Below are positions 1-5,430 of a stretch of 5,903 bases of DNA, piece by piece. The DNA comes from CAYRIY01 sp964424335 (lineage in GTDB: Bacteria; Bacillota; Limnochordia; DTU080; RSA5): NCBI GenBank assembly GCA_964424335.1, contig CAYRIY010000156.1, positions 1 to 5,903 on the forward strand, given 5' to 3'. Every line of letters begins with the position of its first letter. The stretch's first letter is position 1. The translations under genes and the position numbers were made by a program. The notes below the pieces were generated by a model. It was not told where the DNA came from. It ran no database searches and worked only from the letters and a program-made list of their open reading frames with translations.

Positions 1-1
1 G

Positions 2-430
2 CTGTGGGATGCGGTCACGGCCGCAAATGACGTCTCGATGACGTCCGGCGGGGCGTTCACGATGGCCGGGGGTTCCTCGATCACGTCTTCGAACGGATCG
101 GTAAGCCTGACAGCGGCGCAAAGTGCAGAGGTCCGGCAGATTGATGGAGGAGCCGACGTCGAAATCGCCTCGGGCGGGGCGCTGACTTTGTGGGAGGCGA
201 TCACCGCGGCCGGCGACATGCAGGCGATGTCCGCCGGTGGATTGACGCTGTGGGATGCTGTGACGGCCGCCAGCGACGTGCAAATGACGTCCGGCGGGAC
301 GTTCACGATGGCCGAGGGCTCCTCGATCAACTCCACATTCGGCTCGGCAAGTTTTGAGGCTCACCAAGACGTGTATCTGAGCAGGGTTGAGGCGGGCGCC
401 GATATCGAGGTTGCTGCTGGGGGCTCGATC
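2..430 (+). repeat. End of an in-frame tandem/nested repeat array in the exoprotein
   Basis: The LW[DE]A[VI]TAA motif starts at bases 2, 188 and 248, spacings of 62 and 20 codons that add up to an 82-codon (246 bp) larger period. By hand alignment, bases 1-84 and 247-330 match at 71 of 84 positions. The match continues more weakly at protein level through the GAD[VI]E[IV]A.GG segments, near bases 152-178 and 398-424. The 20-residue unit (motif, DVQ-type strand, SGG turn) is the size of one to two beta-helix rungs. The array starts upstream of the window, so its copy number is unknown. Confidence 0.8.
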
Positions 431-1438
431 CAGAGCAGCGTCGGTCCCGGAATTGTGCATCTACATGCGCACGACATCACGCTCGAGGCGAGTGGAGGGG
501 ACATCGGAGCGCTTACCGTCCCGATCATTGTCATCGCCGACGGCACGCTCAATGCGTCGGCGTTCGGCAGCATCTACCTCGTCCAGCGCGGGGGCGACCT
601 AAACTCTGACTACGTGCTGAGCGATACCGGCTCGATCCACCTTTGGGTTACGGACGGCAGCGTAAACATTCAGGAACTTGCGGCTCCTGAGACGATCGCC
701 ATCGAGACACTTGGGAACATGTCGTTGGGGAATATCGGCGATGTGTCCCGTCTCAACCTTAGTTTGCTTACCCCAGGAAGCGAGCTCGAGATTGGCCATG
801 TGACGATTTCAGAGAGCGCGACTTTGCGGGCGGACACGATCAGGGTGCTTGACCTCGTGCACGACGGCGCTACGCCGCTGCGTGTCGACGTTGGCGGTGT
901 GAACGGGCTCGCGGACTTGATTGCAATCCACGCTTCATCGGATCGCGGAATCACGTTTGATCGCCTCGTCTCGGATGTTGCCGCCATCAATGGTTCTGTG
1001 GACGACCTGGCGTTTTTGCACACCGTGATCGGCACCATCGGCGAGTTCAATAACAACTTCCACACGGTGCGGGTCGACAACGTCAACAAAGAGCTCTTCG
1101 ACGTCGACTTGCAACTGTACGCTCCGGACTTGCGGCCGTTTTTCCTTATCTTCGCAGCCAACCGAGTGATCTTGACGAACGCCTACGACGTCAACTACAA
1201 CCCGGACTACATCGAGACCCATTTTGGCACGGAGAACAGCTTCGTCAGGATCACCCAAAAGTTGCTGGAGCTCATGGGGACGACATCTCCGTTTACTGAG
1301 GGCGGGACGGCCTTCGTCAACCCGTTTGCAGATGGGGATAGTGACGGCGGACTCGTCGACGTTGAGGAGGGGGCCGTCAATATTGGCGATGCAGAAGGCG
1401 ACACCGATGAGAACGAGACGGTGCAGGGCGATGAGTGA
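2..1438 (+). CDS. Large TpsA-like exoprotein/filamentous adhesin, 3' part only (5' end outside window)
   Basis: The reading frame is open from base 2 and continues upstream, so only the last 478 residues are visible. Residues 1 to about 140 are Gly/Ser/Thr/Ala-rich beta-helix-type repeats with LW[DE]A[VI]TAA motifs at residues 1, 63 and 83 and SGG turns. Residues about 141-443 are non-repeated but still beta-rich. Residues 444-478 are a strongly acidic tail (14 Asp/Glu, no Lys/Arg) opening with an EF-hand-like loop. The visible part has no cysteine and only two lysines, as is common in proteins secreted through the two-partner pathway. No membrane anchor, autotransporter barrel or sorting motif is seen. 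The stop overlaps the start of a TpsB transporter gene, which strongly suggests this is its secreted substrate, acting at or outside the cell surface. The N-terminal signal peptide and TPS domain that would prove this lie outside the window. It may be related to the LktA/FHA-type filamentous adhesins, but I cannot confirm that from sequence alone. Confidence 0.8.
   Translation: MWDAVTAANDVSMTSGGAFTMAGGSSITSSNGSVSLTAAQSAEVRQIDGGADVEIASGGALTLWEAITAAGDMQAMSAGGLTLWDAVTAASDVQMTSGGTFTMAEGSSINSTFGSASFEAHQDVYLSRVEAGADIEVAAGGSIQSSVGPGIVHLHAHDITLEASGGDIGALTVPIIVIADGTLNASAFGSIYLVQRGGDLNSDYVLSDTGSIHLWVTDGSVNIQELAAPETIAIETLGNMSLGNIGDVSRLNLSLLTPGSELEIGHVTISESATLRADTIRVLDLVHDGATPLRVDVGGVNGLADLIAIHASSDRGITFDRLVSDVAAINGSVDDLAFLHTVIGTIGEFNNNFHTVRVDNVNKELFDVDLQLYAPDLRPFFLIFAANRVILTNAYDVNYNPDYIETHFGTENSFVRITQKLLELMGTTSPFTEGGTAFVNPFADGDSDGGLVDVEEGAVNIGDAEGDTDENETVQGDE
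1331..1435 (+). other. Acidic C-terminal tail of the exoprotein with an EF-hand-like loop
   Basis: The last 35 codons before the stop contain 8 Asp and 6 Glu and no basic residue. The first 12 residues, DGDSDGGLVDVE (bases 1331-1366), place Asp at loop positions 1, 3 and 5, Gly at 6, Leu at 8 and Glu at 12, as in the calcium-binding EF-hand loop. Positions 7 (Gly) and 9 (Val) and the residue after the loop (Glu) depart from the strict pattern, and no flanking helices are obvious. Calcium binding is therefore an inference; a simple acidic tail is the alternative. Confidence 0.5.
1431..1438 (+). promoter_or_regulatory. Start/stop overlap coupling the exoprotein to its transporter
   Basis: The sequence ATGAGTGA contains the transporter ATG (1431-1433) and the exoprotein TGA (1436-1438) in different frames. 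Upstream, the only purine-rich stretch is AGGG at 1425-1428, just 2 nt before the ATG and too close for a good ribosome site. Re-initiation or coupled translation after the exoprotein is the likely way tpsB is expressed. Confidence 0.6.
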
Positions 1439-2957
1439 GGTGGCAGGTCGATCAAGGATCATACTCAGCGTGTTGGCCGCAGTCTGCGCGGTGTTTTTCA
1501 CCTTAGGCAATTGGGCAGAAGCGCAAAGTCACGACGACTCAACGATGGTGTATGTGCGCGACATTCTGGTTGATCCCTCAAAGATCCTTACGGAAGCCGA
1601 GATCAACGGCGTCGTCGAGCCGTACGAAGGCAGAATGCTGAGTATCTCAGAGCTCTACGATGTCGTGGAACAAATAAACGCGCTCTACGCTGAGCGAGGT
1701 TACGTGACCGCCATGGCAATCCTACCGCCTCAGACCGTCGATGACGGCGTGGTTAGGATCTCCCTTGTCGAGGGCGTCGTAGGGGCCGTGCTGGTCGAGG
1801 GGAACGCCTCCACCCGCAGCTCATACGTGACGGGCAGGATGACGCTCCGCCCGGGAGATCTCGTTCGCGTCGAGACGCTTGAAAGGGACATCGCCCTTTT
1901 CAACGGCACGAACGACGTGCAACTCAGGGCCAAGCTGCAGCCTGGGGCATCTTTCGGCACGACGGACTACGTACTCCACGTAATCGAGCCGCCCCGCTGG
2001 CAAGGTGTGCTGCGCTATGCCAACGCCGGCCGCAGCGAGGTGGGCACGAACCAGTGGAGTCTTGCGTTGACGGACCGCAGCTTTTTGGGGATCCGGGATC
2101 GCCTCTCCATCTCAATCGTCTCCGCGCATGGAACGACGGGCGGATCCGTCGGTTACGAGATTCCGATCGATCGAAAAGGGTCACGCCTTGGCGCCACCTA
2201 CTACAAGAACCAGATCGAAATCGTCTCGGGAGCATTTGAAGACGTCGACATCGCGGCGGCATCGTCCGGCGGGAGCGTCGCGTTGAGTATCCCCCTGATC
2301 GTCCGGCCCGAAATGAGGGTGACGGCGTCGATCGAGCACCATGTAAAAAATTCGGGAACGTTCTTCTCAGGAACCGAGCTGATCGGAGGCACGGTCCGCA
2401 CGCTGGCAAACAGCATCATTACTCAGGTTACTGATGACCACCGCTTCTTGGAAATCGTTCACACCGTGACGGGAGGGTCGTCCGACATCTCGGATACGAC
2501 GCACAGGTTTTTGAAATACAACGGCAGTCTCAAGCGGGAGTCGCGTTGGCGAGACCTGTACACGCTGAAGTTTCGGGTCATGGTGCAGTCATCGCCCATC
2601 AATCTGCTTCCCAACTCCGAACAGTTCGCGTTAGGCGGAATAGAGAGCGTGCGGGGAATGCCCACCGGCGAGCTTGTAGGCGATGACGGGTACTTCGTCA
2701 GCGCCCAGCTCGAGCGGCAGGTTGCACAAGGGGTTACGCTCTACGCGTTTCTCGATCACGGTGCGGTATATCCCTATAAGGGCGATGACCAAGGAGTGAC
2801 GGAAGAGGACTTCACGACAAGCGTCGGACTAGGCGCCAACTTCCAGATGCTAGGCCGCCTCACGGGCACTGCCGTTTACGGGCTGCCGCTCAAGGAGGAA
2901 CAGCGTCCGCAAGGAGGAGGGGGCCGCCTCCACTTCACGGTTGAACTATCGTTTTGA
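1431..2957 (+). CDS. TpsB-type outer-membrane transporter (ShlB/FhaC/HecB family)
   Basis: This is a 508-residue two-partner secretion transporter that would export the upstream exoprotein across the outer membrane. The start at 1431 is chosen because it gives a Sec signal peptide: residues 1-9 with Arg7/Arg9, a hydrophobic core at about 10-26, and likely cleavage after AEA at 31. Starts further upstream in this frame would bury the signal peptide. A ShlB-type POTRA domain spans about 39-115, with the GYVTAMAILPPQ and DGVVRISLVEG blocks typical of the family. A second POTRA spans about 117-186. The rest, about 190-508, is the barrel, including NQWSLALTDRSFLGIRDRL (208-226), the lid-loop motif VRGM (407-410, usually VRGY/F), the conserved LDHGAVY strand (441-447) and a C-terminal Phe suited to BAM-mediated insertion. 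The only Cys (19) is in the signal peptide. The start overlaps the exoprotein stop by 8 nt and no well-spaced Shine-Dalgarno is seen, so translation is probably coupled. The protein is shorter than FhaC, mainly at the N-terminus. Confidence 0.93.
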   Translation: MSEVAGRSRIILSVLAAVCAVFFTLGNWAEAQSHDDSTMVYVRDILVDPSKILTEAEINGVVEPYEGRMLSISELYDVVEQINALYAERGYVTAMAILPPQTVDDGVVRISLVEGVVGAVLVEGNASTRSSYVTGRMTLRPGDLVRVETLERDIALFNGTNDVQLRAKLQPGASFGTTDYVLHVIEPPRWQGVLRYANAGRSEVGTNQWSLALTDRSFLGIRDRLSISIVSAHGTTGGSVGYEIPIDRKGSRLGATYYKNQIEIVSGAFEDVDIAAASSGGSVALSIPLIVRPEMRVTASIEHHVKNSGTFFSGTELIGGTVRTLANSIITQVTDDHRFLEIVHTVTGGSSDISDTTHRFLKYNGSLKRESRWRDLYTLKFRVMVQSSPINLLPNSEQFALGGIESVRGMPTGELVGDDGYFVSAQLERQVAQGVTLYAFLDHGAVYPYKGDDQGVTEEDFTTSVGLGANFQMLGRLTGTAVYGLPLKEEQRPQGGGGRLHFTVELSF

Positions 2958-2960
2958 TCA
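2955..2960. other. Back-to-back stop codons of convergent tpsB and livF (TGATCA palindrome)
   Basis: The tpsB stop TGA occupies 2955-2957 on the plus strand. The livF stop TGA occupies 2960-2958 on the minus strand. They abut with no base between, so six bases serve as both gene ends. No stem-loop followed by a T-run is visible on either strand within about 60 bases, so any terminator must lie inside the opposite coding sequence or be factor-dependent. Confidence 0.9.
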
Positions 2961-3668
2961 CTGCGCCCGCCCGCCGAGGTAGGCGCCGATGACTTGCGGG
3001 TCGTTCGCGAGCGACGCAGCAGGGCCCGCCGCGACGATGCGGCCGGTTTCGAGGACGTAGGCGTGATCCGCGATTCTTAGGGCCTGGCGGGCGTTTTGCT
3101 CCACGAGGAGGAGGGTTGTCCCCGCCTCACGGATTTCGCGGATGAGCGCAAAGACTTGCGCAACCACGATCGGGGCGAGGCCCATCGACGGCTCGTCGAG
3201 GAGGAGCAGCTTTGGCCTTGCCATGAGCGCCCGGCCAATTGCGAGCATCTGCTGCTCGCCGCCTGAGAGCGTCCCCGCCGGCTGGCGACGGCGTTCGGCA
3301 AGCCTGGGGAAGCGCTCGAAAATGCGCTCGAGGTCGGAAGCGATCTCATCGTCCCTGCGGCCGTACGCCCCGAGCTCGAGATTTTCGTACACGCTCATCT
3401 GACCTAGCACCGCCCGGCCTTCGGGCACGTGCGCGAGGCCTGCGCGGGAGAGCTTGTGAGCGGGGAGTCCAGTTACGTCCTGGCCGTCGAAGGTGATGCG
3501 GCCAGACCGGGGACGAATGAGCCCCGAGAGCGCCCGGAGCGTCGTGCTCTTGCCGGCGCCGTTTGCGCCGATCAAAGCGACCGCCTGTCCCGGTTTCACC
3601 TCGAGATCAATGCCTTTGAGGACCGTAATGCTGCCGTAGCCTGCGACGAGCCCTTCGACCTTAAGCAT
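2958..3668 (-). CDS. livF: Branched-chain amino acid-type ABC importer, ATP-binding protein LivF
   Basis: This is a cytoplasmic ATPase subunit of a HAAT-family importer, 236 residues from the ATG at 3668 (E. coli LivF is 237). Walker A is GANGAGKST (34-42), followed by the LivF-typical VPEGR (81-85). The signature is LSGGEQQ (134-140), Walker B is LLLLDEP (154-160), and SMGLAP (161-166) is the D-loop region. The position of the switch histidine is held by VEQN (189-192), which is normal for LivF and distinguishes it from LivG. It ends with the family-typical AYLGG segment. A GTG at 3680 would add four residues (MTRS), but ATG 3668 gives the usual MLKVEGL start, overlaps the livG stop by 8 nt, and has GGGGAG at 3685-3680 upstream with 11 nt spacing. 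It is the last gene of the operon. Its stop abuts that of the convergent tpsB with no spacer. Confidence 0.95.
   Translation of the reverse strand: MLKVEGLVAGYGSITVLKGIDLEVKPGQAVALIGANGAGKSTTLRALSGLIRPRSGRITFDGQDVTGLPAHKLSRAGLAHVPEGRAVLGQMSVYENLELGAYGRRDDEIASDLERIFERFPRLAERRRQPAGTLSGGEQQMLAIGRALMARPKLLLLDEPSMGLAPIVVAQVFALIREIREAGTTLLLVEQNARQALRIADHAYVLETGRIVAAGPAASLANDPQVIGAYLGGRAQ
3661..3668 (-). promoter_or_regulatory. livG/livF start-stop overlap
   Basis: Read on the minus strand this is ATGCTTAA, with the livF ATG and the livG TAA in different frames. It suggests coupled translation of the two ATPases, which are needed in equal amounts. This overlap also supports ATG 3668 over GTG 3680 as the livF start. 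Confidence 0.6.
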
Positions 3669-4428
3669 CGAGCGCGTCACTCCCCAGATAGGCCTCGATC
3701 ACGGCCGGGTTGGATTGGATCTCGGCCGGCGATCCTTTAGCGAGCAATCGGCCGAAATTTAGGACGTTGACTCGGTCGCACAAGTTCATGACGACATGCA
3801 TGTCGTGCTCGATCAAGAGGATCGTAACGCCAAGTTCGTCCCGGATGCGCCGGATCAGATGGACCAAAGACGCCGACTCGGTCTCGTTCATGCCGGCGGC
3901 CGGCTCGTCGAGGAGGAGCAGCGAAGGTTCTGCCGCTAGAGCACGTGCGATCTCGAGACGCCGCTGCTCTCCGTAGGGAAGGTCGCCCGCCGGAGCGTCG
4001 GCGAATCGTTCGAGCCCGACAAACGCAAGGAGCTCGAGGGATTTCTCCCGGGTCATCTGCTCCTCGGCGCGAAACGCACGCGTGTTGAGGACGGCGCCGA
4101 GCGACGTCGACCTTGTACGAGTGTGGCGCGCCACCATCACGTTTTCCAGGGCCGAGAGTCTCCCAAAGAGCCGGATGTTTTGAAACGTGCGCGAGATGCC
4201 AAGCGCCGCGATCCGGTGAGGGGCCATTTGGTGTATGGGCCGCGCCTCAAACTGAATCGCCCCGCTATCGATGCGGTATAAGCCCGTGACGAGGTTGAAG
4301 AGCGTCGTCTTGCCGGCTCCGTTCGGCCCGATGAGGCCTGAGATCTCGGACCTCTCGATCTCAAAGGAGACTCCGTCCACGGCCTTTACGCCGCCAAAGC
4401 GCTTTTCGACATTTGAAACCTCAAGCAT
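3661..4428 (-). CDS. livG: Branched-chain amino acid-type ABC importer, ATP-binding protein LivG
   Basis: This is a cytoplasmic ATPase subunit paired with LivF. From ATG 4428 it is 255 residues, the same length as E. coli LivG. Walker A is GPNGAGKTT (34-42), the Q-loop is TFQNIRLF (81-88), and the signature is LPYGEQRRLEIA (150-161), the LivG-type variant of LSGGQ. Walker B with D-loop is LLLLDEPAAGMN (170-181), and the switch histidine is His208 in IEHDM. The frame is open to 4542, but that extension runs back into livM and has no family resemblance. The chosen start begins MLEVSNVEKRFGG, as expected, and has the purine run AAAGGGGG (4443-4436) 7 nt upstream. It overlaps livM by 8 nt (4421-4428) and livF by 8 nt (3661-3668). 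Confidence 0.95.
   Translation of the reverse strand: MLEVSNVEKRFGGVKAVDGVSFEIERSEISGLIGPNGAGKTTLFNLVTGLYRIDSGAIQFEARPIHQMAPHRIAALGISRTFQNIRLFGRLSALENVMVARHTRTRSTSLGAVLNTRAFRAEEQMTREKSLELLAFVGLERFADAPAGDLPYGEQRRLEIARALAAEPSLLLLDEPAAGMNETESASLVHLIRRIRDELGVTILLIEHDMHVVMNLCDRVNVLNFGRLLAKGSPAEIQSNPAVIEAYLGSDALDA
4421..4428 (-). promoter_or_regulatory. livM/livG start-stop overlap with upstream purine-rich ribosome site
   Basis: Read on the minus strand this is ATGCTTGA, with the livG ATG and the livM TGA in different frames. The run AAAGGGGG at 4443-4436 sits 7 nt before the ATG and is a plausible ribosome site. livG may therefore be translated both by coupling and by independent initiation. Confidence 0.6.
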
Positions 4429-5428
4429 GCGGGAGCCCCCTTTCGTCCGTTGGCTCGATCTCTTTGCCCTTGTCACCCTTACGTCCGAAGATGCGTGCGA
4501 TGCGCCCAAGCGTTTCCCGAGAGAGGAGGCCGCCGGGGGCAAACAAGACGATCAAGAGCAGGATGAGACCGTACAAGATGGCCCGGTGACTTGGCGAGGC
4601 GCGCAGCACCTCCGGCAAGGCGGTCACGATACCCGCCCCGAGGAGCGGACCAAGGAGCGTCCCTTCTCCGCCAAGGACGACGTAGACGAGCATTTCGATC
4701 GCTCGATTGAATCCAAAGTCGCCCGGCCCGATGTAATAGGAGAGGTGCGCGTAAAGCCCGCCGGCAAGGCCGGCCAGGAAACCGCTCTCTGTAAAGACGC
4801 GCAGCTTGAACCGAGCGATGTCGATACCCATCGCCTGGGCCGCCATCTCATCGAGCTGGATGGCGCGCAAGGCCCGACCGACGCGCGAATTGCGCCGCCG
4901 CCACAGGGCGTACACCACTGCTGCGAGGATGAGCGTGAGAAGTCCCAGGATGAGTAGGCTGCCCCATGTGAAGCTGTCGAGGCCCGCCAGCGTCTCGCCG
5001 TAGGGAACGATTCCCCGGTCCTCGAGCCAAAACGCGGTGTCGTCTGCGATCTGGGGGATGCCCGCAAGGCCAAGCGCGCCGTTGGTGATGCGCAAGTTTA
5101 GTGCGGCAATCCGGACCAATTCGCCAAAGCCGAGGGTTGCGATGGCGAGGTAGACGCCGTGAAGGCGGAGCACAGGATACCCAAGGGCGTAAGCGACGAT
5201 GCTCGAGGCGACGGCGCCTGCCGCGATCGCCAAAGGGGCCGGCCATCCGGATTGGAGGCTCAAAATGGCAGCCGTGTACGCGCCAACACTCATGAATCCG
5301 GCGCCGCCAAGGGAGAGCTGACCCGCGGTGAGCGGAATCCATACGCTGAGCGCGAGCAGGCAATTGACGAGGATCGTGGTGACGATCTGAAGGTTGTATG
5401 GGTTGAGAATCTCGGCAAATCCGCCCAT
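4421..5428 (-). CDS. livM: Branched-chain amino acid-type ABC importer, permease LivM
   Basis: This is an inner-membrane permease of 335 residues that pairs with LivH to form the transport channel. The family-typical GQLSLGGAGFMSVGAYTAA lies at 36-54. Hydrophobic segments are visible at about 13-34, 41-60, 65-88, 157-176, 212-228, 244-272 and 284-300. The cytoplasmic coupling loop that contacts the ATPase is SRVGRALRAIQLDEMAAQAMGID (181-203), and VLGGEGTLLGPLLGA (251-265) matches the conserved second motif. The charged C-terminal tail (about 302-335) is cytoplasmic and not obviously conserved. The ATG at 5428 is 2 nt after the livH stop, with GGAGG at 5445-5441 about 12 nt upstream, a slightly long spacing. 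The protein is shorter than E. coli LivM, which has a longer N-terminus, but is of the common size for this family in other bacteria. The substrate could be Leu/Ile/Val or another HAAT substrate such as an amide or urea. Confidence 0.93.
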   Translation of the reverse strand: MGGFAEILNPYNLQIVTTILVNCLLALSVWIPLTAGQLSLGGAGFMSVGAYTAAILSLQSGWPAPLAIAAGAVASSIVAYALGYPVLRLHGVYLAIATLGFGELVRIAALNLRITNGALGLAGIPQIADDTAFWLEDRGIVPYGETLAGLDSFTWGSLLILGLLTLILAAVVYALWRRRNSRVGRALRAIQLDEMAAQAMGIDIARFKLRVFTESGFLAGLAGGLYAHLSYYIGPGDFGFNRAIEMLVYVVLGGEGTLLGPLLGAGIVTALPEVLRASPSHRAILYGLILLLIVLFAPGGLLSRETLGRIARIFGRKGDKGKEIEPTDERGLPHA

Positions 5429-5430
5429 GA

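Noticed and set aside
1224..1430. In-frame extension of tpsB upstream of 1431
   Set aside because: It would add 69 Arg/Ser-rich residues before an evident signal peptide and overlap the exoprotein gene by more than 200 bases.
1473..1487. Cys19 of TpsB as a lipoprotein attachment site
   Set aside because: The residue before it is Val rather than Gly/Ala/Ser, it lies in the middle of the hydrophobic core, and an AEA signal peptidase I site fits better.
935..1510. A 191-codon open frame on the minus strand across the end of the exoprotein gene and the tpsB start
   Set aside because: Its Val/Asp-rich composition mirrors the GTC/GAC codons of the sense gene. It shows no domain or credible start context and lies fully opposite two well-supported genes.
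2891..2920. Two strong Shine-Dalgarno-like AAGGAGG sequences near the 3' end of tpsB
   Set aside because: No start codon follows at a workable distance on the plus strand. They are explained by Lys-Glu-Glu and Gln-Gly-Gly codons in tpsB.
2916..2931. Possible hairpin GGAGG / CCTCC with a 6-base loop near the end of tpsB
   Set aside because: The stem is only 5 bp and no T-run follows directly on either strand, so it is not a credible intrinsic terminator for either operon.
3669..3680. GTG at 3680 as the livF start
   Set aside because: It adds four residues not typical of LivF, and its GGGGAG overlaps the codon itself. ATG 3668 fits family starts and the 8-nt overlap pattern.
3189..3922. A 22-base perfect direct repeat at 3189-3210 and 3901-3922
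   Set aside because: Both copies encode the Walker B segment (LLLLDEP) of the paralogous ATPases LivF and LivG, so family conservation explains it.
4271..4957. A 228-codon open frame on the plus strand opposite livG/livM
   Set aside because: It is very rich in charged residues with no recognisable motif and lies antisense to strongly supported ABC transporter genes, as is usual for shadow frames in GC-rich DNA.
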